64,000 bases of DNA from CAUSKK01 sp963532425 (GTDB lineage Bacteria > Pseudomonadota > Gammaproteobacteria > Cardiobacteriales > Cardiobacteriaceae). Every line of letters begins with the position of its first letter. Positions within the stretch are counted from its first letter, which is position 1. A program made the position numbers and the translations under genes. The stretch lies in the NCBI GenBank assembly GCA_963532425.1, contig CAUSKK010000011.1, forward strand, positions 1-64,000, written 5' to 3'. Of this stretch, positions 23,969-33,689 are shown one piece after another. The notes below the pieces were generated by a model. It ran no database searches. It saw only the letters and a list, made by a program, of their open reading frames with translations, and was not told where the DNA came from.

Positions 23969-24511
23969 GGGCCCACAGATAAAGATGGGGAAGCGCTTCC
24001 CCCTTTTTGAAAATCATCGGTCCAGTTATCGCCTGGCCTTTGAAACGACGCGCTCCCCGGCTCGGGCCGGGGCGATATTAAAAAAAGACTTCAGCCCGCC
24101 GCGCTCTGGTTTCTCCCGCCGTTCCGAGTGAAGCGCTTCATTCCCGATTCCCCCCATTTTTGACCGGCGTTTTACTGCCGAGGCGGAAGCGCTTCGCCCC
24201 CGGAGCCACCGAAGGGGTTACGGGCCCGGCCGTTATTGGCGCTAGCCCCCAGGGAAGCGCTTCGTTGGTGGAAGCCGGGCCCGGGACATCGCCCAAATCG
24301 GGACAGAGTGGGGAAGCGCTTCGCTCGGATTGCTTCCCTTCCGGGCTGGAATTAACAGAGCTGCTCTGGCCACAACGCTTCGGTCTGGAAAGCCGGCAAT
24401 GGCGAAGCGCTTCCGGCGGCGCCGGCCGGGGAACGAAGCGCTTCGGATTATCCCGCCGTTCAGCGGGAAGCGCTTTGGCTACAATGGCGCCCCCATTCCC
24501 CCGGAGAAACT
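23969..24511. repeat. Palindrome array, array 3 (about 540 bp)
   Basis: This gene-free interval between two plus-strand genes holds about six to eight exact GAAGCGCTTC copies and several variants. No gene is apparent. The last copy, a variant, lies about 50 bp before the rlmD start, so part of the array may be in its leader. Confidence 0.88.
23987..24008 (+). terminator. Terminator of the YetF-like gene made from one extended palindrome
   Basis: GGGGAAGCGCTTCCCC forms a hairpin with a four-base loop and is followed by CTTTTT. It starts 19 bp after the stop codon. Confidence 0.6.
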
Positions 24512-25741
24512 ATGGAAATTGAAATTCAGGATTTGGACCCGGACGGCGCCGGCGTCGGGCGGCTGGACGGCCGCGTCGTGTTTGTGCCCGGCCTGCTGCC
24601 CGGCGAACGGGCCCGCATTCGCCTGACCGAGGAAAAGGCCCGCTATGCCCGGGGCGAAGTGCTGGAACTGCTCCAGACGGCACCGCTGCGGGTGGAACCG
24701 CCCTGTCCGGTCTACGGCCGCTGTGGCGGCTGTTCCTGGCAGCACGTGGCGAGCCCTGCGCAAATGACGCTGAAAACGGAAATCTGGCGCCAGCAGCTGC
24801 GCCGGCTCGGCCGGGTGGAACCCCGGGAACTGCTGCCGCCGGTGGATTTGAACAGCTGGGGCTATCGCAGTCGCGCCCGGCTGCACTGGGACGGCCGGCA
24901 CCTCGGCTTCCGCGCCGCCCAGTCCCACACGGTGGTGGCCATCGACGATTGTCTGACGCTGGAACCGGCCCTGGCGGCCCAGCTGCCGGCCATCGCCGCC
25001 CTCTGCCGCGACTACGACGGCACCATCACCGCCGTGGACCTGGCCGCCGGCGAGGACATTAATGTGCTGCGCCTGCAGGTGGCCGCCTTCGGCCGGCGGG
25101 AACTGCCCCACTGGCCCGGCTGGCAAATCTGGCTGCAGCGGGGTGAGGAAATTCGTCGCGTGCCGGCCGAGGCCCCGGCCCTGAGCCAGAGTCCGGCGCC
25201 GGGCATCGCCATTCGCTACGAACCGGATGATTTCACCCAGGTGAACCGGCCGGTCAATCGGGCCCTGGTGCAGCTGGTGCTGGCCGAGCTGGAACCGGCG
25301 CCGGGTTTGAAAATCCTCGATTTGTTCTGTGGCCTCGGCAATTTTTCCCTGCCCCTGGCGGCGGCCGGGGCCGAGGTGCTCGGCATCGAGGGGGTGGCGG
25401 CCATGGTGCGCCGGGCCGAGGCCGAAGCGCTTCGCCACGGCCTAAAAAATGTACGTTTCCGCCGGGCCGACCTGTTCAAAAAGATTCCCTGGGCCGATTG
25501 GGCCGGCCATGAACGTTGGCTCCTTGACCCGCCCCGGGCCGGCGCCCAGGAACTGCTGCGCTCGCTGCCGCCCCGCCAGCGGCCGGAGCGACTGGTTTAC
25601 GTCTCCTGCAATCCGGCCACCCTGGCCCGGGACGCGGCCCTGCTGGTGGCAGCGGGCTATGATTTTGTCAGCGGCCGCCTGCTGAATATGTTCGCCCAGA
25701 CCGGCCACGTGGAAAGTCTGGCCGTCTTCCGGCGCCGGTAA
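24512..25741 (+). CDS. rlmD: 23S rRNA (uracil-1939-C5)-methyltransferase RlmD
   Basis: The protein has 409 residues. An N-terminal TRAM domain is followed by the [4Fe-4S] Cys pattern CPVYGRCGGC, with a fourth Cys in AIDDCLTL. The SAM-binding region is ILDLFCGLGNFSLPLA. The catalytic loop is VYVSCNPATLARD, whose Cys is the nucleophile that attacks uracil. The length and the motif order match RlmD (RumA) and not the tRNA enzyme TrmA. A GAAGCGCTTC copy encodes AEALRHGL within the SAM domain, so the palindrome also tolerates a conserved enzyme. Confidence 0.9.
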   Translation: MEIEIQDLDPDGAGVGRLDGRVVFVPGLLPGERARIRLTEEKARYARGEVLELLQTAPLRVEPPCPVYGRCGGCSWQHVASPAQMTLKTEIWRQQLRRLGRVEPRELLPPVDLNSWGYRSRARLHWDGRHLGFRAAQSHTVVAIDDCLTLEPALAAQLPAIAALCRDYDGTITAVDLAAGEDINVLRLQVAAFGRRELPHWPGWQIWLQRGEEIRRVPAEAPALSQSPAPGIAIRYEPDDFTQVNRPVNRALVQLVLAELEPAPGLKILDLFCGLGNFSLPLAAAGAEVLGIEGVAAMVRRAEAEALRHGLKNVRFRRADLFKKIPWADWAGHERWLLDPPRAGAQELLRSLPPRQRPERLVYVSCNPATLARDAALLVAAGYDFVSGRLLNMFAQTGHVESLAVFRRR

Positions 25742-25802
25742 TTTTTCTTTCTTTAGGCCGGGGAGAATGTCAAAATGCTTAACTTTTTGAGGAAATAGCG
25801 TC

Positions 25803-27221
25803 TTGATTCGCCTCATTTTTTTGTTTTTCTGGCTGTTTTCACCGCCCCTCTTCGCGCGGTCGGCGCTGCACCAGATGCGCTACACGGCGTTGCCCGACCG
25901 CGTCCAAATCACCCTGGAAACCGACAGCCTGCCGGTGTTCAGCCATTTCGGCATCGACAATCCGCCCCGGGTGGTCATCGACCTGCAGCAGACGCGCAGC
26001 TATACCAACGATTTAAACGTCGGCCAGGGCGAGGTGCAGGGCGTGCGCAGTGGCCCCAAGGGCGACGAGGATTTGCGCCTGGTCATCGACCTGCGCAGTC
26101 CGGCGCCGGTCAATGTCTATCCGCGCAACGGCAAAATCACCATCGACATTTTTAATAACCTCGGCAGCCGCCCGGCCCCGAGTCCGCCGGCCGCCACGCC
26201 GGTGGCCGGCAGCCAGCCGGCGCCGCTGGGCCCCTGGAACAGCAGTCCGACGCCAAGCCCGCGCGCCTACTCCTACCGGGAGACCATGGGCGGTGGCCCC
26301 GGCCCGACCGTGCCGCCCCAGCCCAACCCCAGCCCGGCCCCGCTGGCTTTCAGCCCCACGCCAACGCCGCCGGCCGCTTTCAGTCCGACGCCGACGCCGC
26401 GCTCCGGGGCCAATGCCAATGCCTTTGCCGCCATCCAACGGCCCTCGCCGCTGCCCCGGCGCCCCGATGCCAGCAAAACTCTGAAACAGGAGGTGCAGTG
26501 GCTGGCCAACAAGCGCGATGTGGTGGTGGTCATCGACCCGGGCCACGGCGGCAAGGACCCGGGCGCCGTCAGCGCCGCCACCGGCATTCGCGAGAAGGAC
26601 GTGGTGCTGCAGATTGCCCAGCGGCTGAAGCGCAATCTGGACAGCAAGCCCGGCTTCAAGGTCTTCCTCACCCGCGACGCCGATTTCTACATTCCCCTGA
26701 AGGAGCGGGTGGAAATTGCCCGGCGCCACAAGGCCGATTTGTTCGTTTCCATTCACGCCGACGCCGCCAACAGCGAATCCAGCGGCTCCTCGGTCTATAT
26801 GCTGTCCACCAAGGGCGCCTCCTCGGAGCTGGCCAAACAGCTGGAAAACAGCGAAAACGCCGTGGCCCTGCGCTGGGATAGCCCGGGCAAGCGCTATGAC
26901 AGCGATTTGCAGGAGATGCTGCTGAATCTGCAGCAGGAGGGCACGCTGGAATCCAGCCATCTGCTCGCCGAACGCACCCTGCAATCGCTGGGACAGGTGA
27001 ACAATCTCAGCCGCCGCGACGTGGAACAGGCGAATTTCGTCGTGCTGCGGGCGCCGGACATTCCCTCCATACTGGTGGAGACGGCCTTCCTCTCCAATCC
27101 CAACGAGGCCCAGCTGCTGGCCACGCCGGAATTCCAGCAGAAGCTGGCCGACAGCATTGCGCTGGGTATCGAGCGCTTCTTCCGCGAGCATCTGCCCCAG
27201 CATTTGCTGCTGAAGAAATAG
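25803..27221 (+). CDS. N-acetylmuramoyl-L-alanine amidase, AMIN plus Amidase_3
   Basis: The protein has 472 residues. It begins with a TTG start preceded by GAGGA, then a signal peptide, then an AMIN domain (about 22-115, MRYTALPDRVQITLETDSL). A Pro/Thr/Ala-rich spacer of about 110 residues with SPTPTP repeats follows. The Amidase_3 domain (about 240-470) contains the zinc ligands in VVIDPGHGGKDPGA and SIHADAANS, and the Glu in PSILVETAFLSNP. It should cleave the bond between MurNAc and the stem peptide at the division septum. No LysM domain is present, as in AmiC-like enzymes. Confidence 0.9.
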   Translation: MIRLIFLFFWLFSPPLFARSALHQMRYTALPDRVQITLETDSLPVFSHFGIDNPPRVVIDLQQTRSYTNDLNVGQGEVQGVRSGPKGDEDLRLVIDLRSPAPVNVYPRNGKITIDIFNNLGSRPAPSPPAATPVAGSQPAPLGPWNSSPTPSPRAYSYRETMGGGPGPTVPPQPNPSPAPLAFSPTPTPPAAFSPTPTPRSGANANAFAAIQRPSPLPRRPDASKTLKQEVQWLANKRDVVVVIDPGHGGKDPGAVSAATGIREKDVVLQIAQRLKRNLDSKPGFKVFLTRDADFYIPLKERVEIARRHKADLFVSIHADAANSESSGSSVYMLSTKGASSELAKQLENSENAVALRWDSPGKRYDSDLQEMLLNLQQEGTLESSHLLAERTLQSLGQVNNLSRRDVEQANFVVLRAPDIPSILVETAFLSNPNEAQLLATPEFQQKLADSIALGIERFFREHLPQHLLLKK

Positions 27222-28924
27222 GTTGGGACCGGGCCCGAATCATGAACCGCCGGGCCAACGGCAAACGACCGTTTTCACCCCGGGCATCGTCCAACGGCCC
27301 CCGGCGGTTTTTCCGCCGCCGCCGAACCTAAGCCGCCGTGGCCTTCTGGCCGAAGCGCTCCCCCTCCAGGCAACGGCCAAAGCCCAGGCAATCCCAGCAC
27401 CCGCTTCCGGCGCCCCGCCTAAAACCACCGCCCCCGTTGGGGGGCTTTTTTATTGGGCTTTTCCGCCGCAGCGAAGCGCTTCCTCTCTGGCCCGCCGCTG
27501 GAACCGAAGCGCTTCAGCCGGGGATATTTCTTAATTCTCTAGATTGGCGGAACGAAGCGCTTGGTTGGAAATGCTCTTCCCAGCCCGAAGCGCTTCCCTC
27601 CAAGTGGGCCGGGGTTTGCCGATGACGAAAACCCATTTTGTCGGAACAAAGCGCTTCGCTGCTTTGCGGCTTTTCAGCCGGAAGCACTCCCGCTTGGTGG
27701 GCTGGTTAGGGTGGGACTGGTCTTGGCTTCGGCCTGGCCGGTTAAATCGAAGCGCTTCGGTCAGGGAACCCTGGGGGCGGCCGGGCCGGGGGTGATGACT
27801 TGGCTAAAAGAGGGAAGCGCTTCGACCCTAAAGTCATCATTGGCCGCCGGCACGGCTTTTAACATCGAAGCGTTTCGCCCGGCGCCAGCAGAAGCAAGCG
27901 GCTGGGGATTTATTCAGCGCCATGACCGAGGCGCTTCGTTGGAAACAGTCTTTTTAAAGGGAAGCGCTCCCCTTTGCAGGATTAGCAAAACCGCCGCTGC
28001 CGGTGAAGCGCTTCGCGCCGCCGGCGCTGCTTCAGCCCAAAGAATCCGCTTTTTGAGCAAAGCGCTTCGCTGGCTCCCGCTTTTTTAGCTGTCTTCATCT
28101 TTTCTGGCTTACCCAACCGAAGCGCTTCGGTAAAAACGACTCCAGCGGCGAGAAGCGCTTACCGGTTTTGTAGATTCCCGGAGTGAAGCGCTTCGATTTA
28201 GGAGGAATAGGAACGAAGCGCTGGGGCTTGGCCCCGCCCGTTTTTTATTGGAAGCGCTTCATAGCTGGCGGCGCTTTGGGTTGAAGCGCTTCCTTTTTTT
28301 GTGGCTTCCCAAGGCGAAGCGCTCCCCTTTGGCTTTACGGGCCGGTCGAAGCGCTTCCTTCTGAAAGCTCCCCCAGGTCGGTCGTCGTCTTTTTGGGGTG
28401 AAGCGCTTCCCTCCCAGCGGGCCGGGGTTGCTGTGATGAAAAGCCGTTCTGTCGGAACGAAGCGCTTCGGTCGGGGAACCCTGGGGGGCGGTCGGCCCGG
28501 GTGCGATTGGCCGGGAGGGAAGCGCTTCGGCCCTACGGTCATCATTGGCCGCCGGCACGGCTTTCAACATCGAAGTGCTTTGCCCGGCGCCGGCAGAAAC
28601 AAACGGGCCGGGAATTTATTCAGCGCCATGACCGAAGCGCTTCGGCTTGGCCCCCGGCCGGTTAAACCGAAGGCTTCATTAGAAAAACCCGGCGGGAAGG
28701 AAGCGCTTCCCTTCGGAACGACTGCAAAAGCTGATGCCCCGGCCCGGCGGTCTGAACCGAAGCGCTTCCCCTCCAAATCATCCGAACGAAGCGCTCCCGG
28801 GCCGCCCGGCCGCCGGCGCCGCGCTCCCCTTCTAGTTATGCCTCTAGAACAAAGGGTTTGGTTGGGCGGCGGGGATTTTTCCTAAGATGACGGCCATTCC
28901 TATTACTCCAAGGACCTCCTCATC
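27222..28924. repeat. Palindrome array, array 4 (1.7 kb, the largest)
   Basis: More than 20 exact or near GAAGCGCTTC copies lie between two plus-strand genes. Two sub-blocks (about 27750-27930 and 28465-28640) are direct copies of one another, and both are related to the array at 48.8-50.1 kb in inverted orientation. Long open frames on both strands exist only because the repeat lacks stops, and no gene is supported. Confidence 0.92.
27430..27451 (+). terminator. Hairpin inside array 4
   Basis: GCCCCC-GTT-GGGGGGC followed by six T forms a terminator-like hairpin 209 bp after the amidase stop codon. It is the first clear stop signal for that gene. Confidence 0.7.
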
Positions 28925-29893
28925 ATGACGACAAAATTCCTGTGGCTGGCGGCGCTGGCCCTGGGCAGCGTGCGGGCGCAGACGCTGCTCAACGTCTCCT
29001 ATGACGTGTCGCGCGAACTCTTCGCCCACTACAACCGTCTCTACCAGAGCCAGCATCCCGGCGTCGAGATTAAACAGTCCCACGCCGGCGCCGCCAAGCA
29101 GGCCCTGGCCATTCTCCAGGGGCTGCCCGCCGATGTGGTTACCTTCAACCAGGTTTCGGACATCGACCTGCTCGCCCAGCGCGGCCAGCTGCTGCCGTCC
29201 CACTGGGCCGACCGGCTGCCGCAGCAATCGTCGCCCTACTATTCCATCAGCGTCTTTCTGGTGCGCCCGGGCAATCCGAAGGCTATCCACGACTGGGACG
29301 ACCTGATTCGTCCCGATGTGGCCATCGTCCTGCCCAATCCGAAAACCAGCGGCAACGGCCGCTACAGCTATTTGGCCGCCCTGGCCTATGCCCAGCAGCG
29401 CTATCCCCAGGACCCGGCCGCCCAGCAGGACTTTCTGCGTCGGCTGCTGGCCCGGGTGGTGGCCCTGGACGGTGGCAGCCGCAGCGCCACCGGCAGTTTC
29501 GTCGAACGCCAGCGCGGTGATGTGCTGCTGAGCTTCGAGGCCGAGGCCCTGGCCATTCAGCAGCAGCTGGGCGCCGGCTATGAAATTATCCGGCCGCCGC
29601 TGACCATCAAGGCCGAATTCCCGGTGGCCTGGCTCGACGCCAACACCGAGGCCCACGGCACCACCGCCGCCGCCATCGACTATCTGCGCGGCCTCTACCG
29701 GCCCGAGGGGCAGCGGCTGCTGGCCCAGCACTTTTTCCGGCCCAGCGACCCGGCCATCCTCGCCGAATTTGGGGAGCGCTTCCCGCCGGTGCAACTGCGC
29801 ACCGTGGCCGAGGTGGCCGGCAGCTGGACGGCGGCCCTGGGCGACCACTTCGCCCCCGGCGCCCTCCTGGACCAGCTGCAGCGTCGGCCATGA
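28925..29893 (+). CDS. cysP: Thiosulfate/sulfate-binding periplasmic protein CysP
   Basis: The protein has 322 residues. A short signal peptide ends at VRA. The mature part has the family's sulfate-pocket sequence: LLNVSYDVSRELF, IKQSHAGAAKQALAILQGLPADVVTFNQVSD, and IHDWDDLIRP with LPNPKTSGNGRYSYLAA. The SHAGAAKQALAI and ADVVTFNQ wording follows CysP more closely than Sbp. It delivers thiosulfate or sulfate to the CysTWA transporter encoded immediately downstream (four-base overlap). Confidence 0.93.
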   Translation: MTTKFLWLAALALGSVRAQTLLNVSYDVSRELFAHYNRLYQSQHPGVEIKQSHAGAAKQALAILQGLPADVVTFNQVSDIDLLAQRGQLLPSHWADRLPQQSSPYYSISVFLVRPGNPKAIHDWDDLIRPDVAIVLPNPKTSGNGRYSYLAALAYAQQRYPQDPAAQQDFLRRLLARVVALDGGSRSATGSFVERQRGDVLLSFEAEALAIQQQLGAGYEIIRPPLTIKAEFPVAWLDANTEAHGTTAAAIDYLRGLYRPEGQRLLAQHFFRPSDPAILAEFGERFPPVQLRTVAEVAGSWTAALGDHFAPGALLDQLQRRP

Positions 29894-30711
29894 GCTCGCC
29901 ACTGCCGGGCTTCCGCCTGACCCTGGGCGTGAGTCTGCTCTTCATGGGGGTGATGTTTCTGCTACCGCTGGTGGTGCTGGTGCTGCAGCTGCTGCAACTG
30001 TCCTGGGCCGACTACTGGGCCCTCATCAGCGACCGGCGCGTGCTGGCCAGCCTACGCCTGACCTTCGGCTGTGCCCTGGTGGCCTCGGGGGTGAACCTGC
30101 TGCTCGGCCTGCTCCTCGCCTGGGTGCTGAGCCGCTACCGTTTTCCCGGCCGGGGCCTGCTGGATTTGCTGATGGATTTGCCCCTGGCCCTGCCCACGGC
30201 CGTGGCCGGCATCGCCCTGACCACCCTGCTGGCGCCGACGGGCCTGCTCGGTCGCCCGCTGGCCGCCCTCGGCCTGGAGCTGGCCTACCGGCCGGCCGGC
30301 ATCGTCATTGCCCTGGTCTTCACGAGCCTGCCGTTCATCGTCCGCGCCCTGCAGCCGGTGCTGACCGCCCTGCCGCCGGCGCCGGAGGAGGCCGCCCGCA
30401 CCCTGGGGGCCAGTGAATTTCAGATTTTCAGCCGGGTGATTCTGCCGCTGCTGCTGCCGGCCCTGGTCAGCGGCTTCATGCTGTCCCTGGCCCGGTCGCT
30501 GGGCGAATTTGGCGCGGTGATTTTCATCGCCGGCAATCAGCCCTATGTGAGCGAGGTGCTGTCCCTGCTGATTTTTTCCGCCGCCAGCGAATATGACCTA
30601 CCCCGGGCCTGTGCCCTGGCCTCGCTGCTGCTGGCCAGCACGCTGCTGCTGCTGGCCCTGGCCAACCGCTGGCAGCATTTCTTCGTCCGGCGGCTGGGGG
30701 CGGGCCTGTGA
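29890..30711 (+). CDS. cysT: Sulfate ABC permease CysT (CysU)
   Basis: The protein has 273 residues and about six membrane helices. It carries the ABC permease EAA loop (EEAARTLGASEFQIFSRVILP). The sequence PLALPTAVAGIALTTLL and the SLGEFGAVIFIAGN block are characteristic of CysT. The ATG lies inside the end of cysP, and the end overlaps cysW by four bases. It should form the membrane channel with CysW. Confidence 0.93.
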   Translation: MSSPLPGFRLTLGVSLLFMGVMFLLPLVVLVLQLLQLSWADYWALISDRRVLASLRLTFGCALVASGVNLLLGLLLAWVLSRYRFPGRGLLDLLMDLPLALPTAVAGIALTTLLAPTGLLGRPLAALGLELAYRPAGIVIALVFTSLPFIVRALQPVLTALPPAPEEAARTLGASEFQIFSRVILPLLLPALVSGFMLSLARSLGEFGAVIFIAGNQPYVSEVLSLLIFSAASEYDLPRACALASLLLASTLLLLALANRWQHFFVRRLGAGL

Positions 30712-31508
30712 GCCGCCGGCTGCTGATTGGCACGGCCTGGCTGGCCGCCGCCCTGCTGCTGCTGTTGCCGCTCTATGTGATTGTGGCCGGGGCCCTCAGC
30801 GCCGGCTGGGAACACTGCTGGCGCGCCTGGCAGGAGCCGGACACCCGCCACGCCCTGCTGCTGACCTTGACCGTCAGCGCCCTGACCGTGCCGGTGAACC
30901 TCCTCTTCGGCCTGGCCCTGGCCTGGCTGCTGACCCGCTTTGAGTTTCGCGGCCGCAGCCTGCTGCTGACCCTGCTCGACGTGCCCTTTGCGGTGTCGCC
31001 GGTGATTGCCGGCCTGCTCTATCTGATGCTCTACGGCCGGGAAAGCCCGCTGGGCCGCTTTTTCTTTGCGATTCATCTGCCGCTGGTCTTTTCCCTGGCC
31101 GGCATTGTCTTGGTAACCATCTTCGTCACGGCGCCGCTGGTGGCCCGGGAGCTGATTCCCTTCATGCAGCAGCACGGCCGCCGCGAGGAGGAGGCCGCCC
31201 TGACCCTGGGCGCCCGGGCCGGGGCCCTGTGGCGGCGGGTTACCCTGCCCACCATTCTCTATCCGCTGCTCTCCGGCATTGCCCTGACCAACGCCCGGGC
31301 CGTGGGTGAATTCGGCGCCGTGTCGGTGCTGTCCGGCAATATTCGCGGCCTGACCAACACCCTGGCCCTGCACGTGGAATTGCTCTACCAGGACTATCAG
31401 ACCGCCGCCGCCTTCGCCAGCGCCCTGCTGTTGCTGCTGCTGGCCCTGCCGCCGCTGCTGTTCAAGGCCTGGTGTCGCCGGCGCCAGCATCAAAGCGCTT
31501 CCCGTTGA
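30708..31508 (+). CDS. cysW: Sulfate ABC permease CysW
   Basis: The protein has 266 residues and about six membrane helices. It has the permease EAA loop (EEEAALTLGARAGALWRRVTLP) and the family-specific FAVSPVIAGLLYLMLYGRESPLG and ALTNARAVGEFGAVSVLSGNIRGLTNTLALHVE. Together with CysT it builds the heterodimeric membrane part. The final residues QHQSASR are encoded by a GAAGCGCTTC variant (AAAGCGCTTC) at the 3' end. Confidence 0.93.
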   Translation: MSRRLLIGTAWLAAALLLLLPLYVIVAGALSAGWEHCWRAWQEPDTRHALLLTLTVSALTVPVNLLFGLALAWLLTRFEFRGRSLLLTLLDVPFAVSPVIAGLLYLMLYGRESPLGRFFFAIHLPLVFSLAGIVLVTIFVTAPLVARELIPFMQQHGRREEEAALTLGARAGALWRRVTLPTILYPLLSGIALTNARAVGEFGAVSVLSGNIRGLTNTLALHVELLYQDYQTAAAFASALLLLLLALPPLLFKAWCRRRQHQSASR

Positions 31509-31522
31509 ACGAGGCCCTAGCC

Positions 31523-32620
31523 ATGATAAAAATCCAAGGACTCCACAAAAAATTCGGCGCCGCCGTGGCCCTCCAGCCCACCAGCCTGGCCATCCGCGCG
31601 GGTGAAATGATTGCCCTGCTCGGCGCCTCCGGCTCCGGCAAAACCACCCTGCTGCGCCTCATCGCCGGCCTGGAACGGGCCAGCGGCGGCCAAATCTGGC
31701 TCCAGGGCCGCGAGGTCAGCGGCCTGGGCGTGCAGGAACGGCAGCTGGGCTTTGTTTTCCAGAATTACGCCCTCTTCAAACATCTCACCGTGGCCGAGAA
31801 CATCGCCTTCGGCCTCGACATCCTGCCCCGGCGCCGGCGGCCGAGCCGGGGGGCCATTGCCGCCCGGGTGGAACATCTGCTTGAACAGATTCAGATGAGC
31901 GCCCTGGCCGACCGCTATCCGGCCCAGCTCTCCGGCGGCCAGCAGCAGCGGGTGGCCCTGGCCCGAGCCCTGGCCACCGAGCCGGCGGTGGTGCTGTTCG
32001 ACGAGCCCTTCGGGGCCCTGGACATTAGCGTGCGCCGGGATTTGCGCCAGTGGCTGAAACGGCTGCAACGGCAGCTGGGCTTTACCGGCATTTTCGTCAG
32101 CCACGACCGGGAGGAGGCCCTGGAGCTGGCCGACCGCATCGTGCTGATGCGCGGCGGGGCCATCGAGCAGGCGGCGCCGGCGGCGGAGCTATTCGCCCAA
32201 CCGGCCAACGGCTGGGTTTTCCATTTCATGAGCGACAGCCTGCGCTTCCCGGCGGAAATCGCCCGCCAGGTGCTGCACTGCGGCGCCGCCTTTGCCAAGT
32301 GTGAATGGCCCCGGGCCGCCGGGCCGGGGGAACTGGCCATTCGGCTGGAGGATTTGGCCTTCAGCAAACACGCCCTCGGTTCGATGCAATTTCCCGTGCG
32401 CATCGAGGAGATTGAGCCGCTGGGGGCCAACTACCGGCTGCGGGTGCGGGCCCTGCACTGGGCCGACGAGGGCTCGTTCAGCTTCAATCTGCCGAGCCAG
32501 AGCCTGGCCAGCCAGCCGCTGAGCGCCGGCGAACGCTGCTACCTGCGCCCCTACCAGCTCTTCTTTATCCGGCCCGAGGGGGCGGTGGAGGCCCTTTTGA
32601 ACCCGCTGCTCCGGGGCTAG
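31523..32620 (+). CDS. cysA: Sulfate/thiosulfate ABC ATPase CysA
   Basis: The protein has 365 residues. Walker A is LLGASGSGKTTLL, the Q-loop is FVFQNYALF, the signature is LSGGQQQRVALARALA and Walker B is VVLFDEPFGALD. A C-terminal TOBE-like regulatory region follows. The reading frame is open from 31472, but ATG 31523 aligns with the family start (MIKIQGLHKKFG). It powers the CysPTWA importer and ends 38 bp before a palindrome-pair terminator. Confidence 0.93.
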   Translation: MIKIQGLHKKFGAAVALQPTSLAIRAGEMIALLGASGSGKTTLLRLIAGLERASGGQIWLQGREVSGLGVQERQLGFVFQNYALFKHLTVAENIAFGLDILPRRRRPSRGAIAARVEHLLEQIQMSALADRYPAQLSGGQQQRVALARALATEPAVVLFDEPFGALDISVRRDLRQWLKRLQRQLGFTGIFVSHDREEALELADRIVLMRGGAIEQAAPAAELFAQPANGWVFHFMSDSLRFPAEIARQVLHCGAAFAKCEWPRAAGPGELAIRLEDLAFSKHALGSMQFPVRIEEIEPLGANYRLRVRALHWADEGSFSFNLPSQSLASQPLSAGERCYLRPYQLFFIRPEGAVEALLNPLLRG

Positions 32621-32658
32621 GCGGCGGACGGGCGTCCTAGCGGCAACCCGGCCCGAGG

Positions 32659-32688
32659 GAAGCGCTTCCTACCGGGGAGCGCTTCTTT
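32659..32688 (+). terminator. Terminator of cysPTWA formed by two palindromes
   Basis: GAAGCGCT at 32659-32666 pairs with AGCGCTTC at 32678-32685 around an 11-base loop, and a short T run follows. It starts 39 bp after the cysA stop codon. Confidence 0.7.
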
Positions 32689-32884
32689 AATTTCTGGCCC
32701 GCTGGAACGAAGCACTTTCGCAGGCAACGCAAGCGACACTGTCGCGCAGCAACCGCTTCGCTCTGGTGCTCTGCTGGCAACGAAGCGCTTCGCTTTGGGG
32801 CTTGGGCTAGCAACGCCAAAGAAAGGAAGCGCTTCGGTTCGACGGGGGGACTCATGACCCCAGCCACCGCCCCGGCCCGAGGGG

Positions 32885-32911
32885 AAGCGCTTCCGAGGGG
32901 GCGCTTTTTTT
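32885..32911 (+). terminator. Second hairpin in array 5, plus strand
   Basis: AAGCGC pairs with GCGCTT over a ten-base interval and is followed by at least six T. The left arm is part of a palindrome copy. Confidence 0.5.
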
Positions 32912-33592
32912 ATGGAGTGTGGGCACGGCGGCCCCAAAGGGGGAGCGCTTCGATGGGGAGCATCAACCCGCAACCGCTTCGGCTGACTCGGCAGGAGGGA
33001 AGCGCTTCGTTCTGGAGGACTGGTGAAGCGCTTCGGTTCAGCCAGAGGGTTTAGCCAGGTGAAGCGCTTCCCGAATTTCTGGCCCGCCGAAACGAAGCGC
33101 TTCCAGCTGGGGGGATTATCAACAACGACCAAGAATGAAGCGCTTCGGTTCGACGGTGGGGTTAATAACGGCGCCGCCGCTGGCCCCGGCCCGGGGGGAC
33201 GCTTCAATTTAGGGAGAAAAGAAGCGCTTCGCTCTGGTGCTCTGCTGGCAACGAAGCGCTTCGATTTTAGGCTGGGGTCTTTTGCGCTGCTTCTGAAGCG
33301 GAAGCGCTTCCGGTCGGGGCAGCTGGGGAGCGCTTCCTTAATTTTCTGGGCCGTTGGTAACGAAGCGCTTCAGCTAAATAAAGGGAACGCTTCGGTTCGA
33401 CGGGGGGACTCATGACCCCAGCTGCCACCCCGGCCCGAGGGGAAGCGCTTCCCTAATTGCTAGCCCGCTGGAACGAAGCGCTCCGGGGGAGCGGTTCGGT
33501 TTTGGGCCGGGGCCGTTTGTTCGGCTTTCAAAGTGGAGGCGGTGGCGGCATTTGCTTTACCGGCGGTGGCCGGCTTTCATTCCGCCGCCCAT

Positions 33593-33618
33593 AAAAAAAG
33601 CGCCCGGGGGGAGCGCTT
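33593..33618 (-). terminator. Terminator of the azurin gene, palindrome-derived
   Basis: On the minus strand AAGCGC and GCGCTT flank a CCCCCCGGG centre, and the hairpin is followed by seven T. It lies 72 bp beyond the azurin stop codon. Confidence 0.7.
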
Positions 33619-33689
33619 TGGTTTGGGGCCGGGGCCTCGCTAAGCGCTTCAGGGAAGCGCTTCCTTAATTTTCTTGTCGTGGGTTGGGG

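Larger units (their letters stand above)
32621..33689. repeat. Palindrome array, array 5 (about 1.07 kb)
   Basis: The region between convergent cysA and azurin genes has about 15 exact GAAGCGCTTC copies. Two parts are near-duplicates: about 32747-32900 and 33225-33470 share CTCTGGTGCTCTGCTGGCAACGAAGCGCTTCG and the later TTCGACGGGGGGACTCATGACCCCAG. No gene was found. Confidence 0.9.

Noticed and set aside
27561..28885. Long open frames in array 4, rich in EALR, KRF and GSAS
   Set aside because: The palindrome has no stop in any frame, so arrays give open frames by chance. There is no ribosome site or domain, and codon periodicity is absent.
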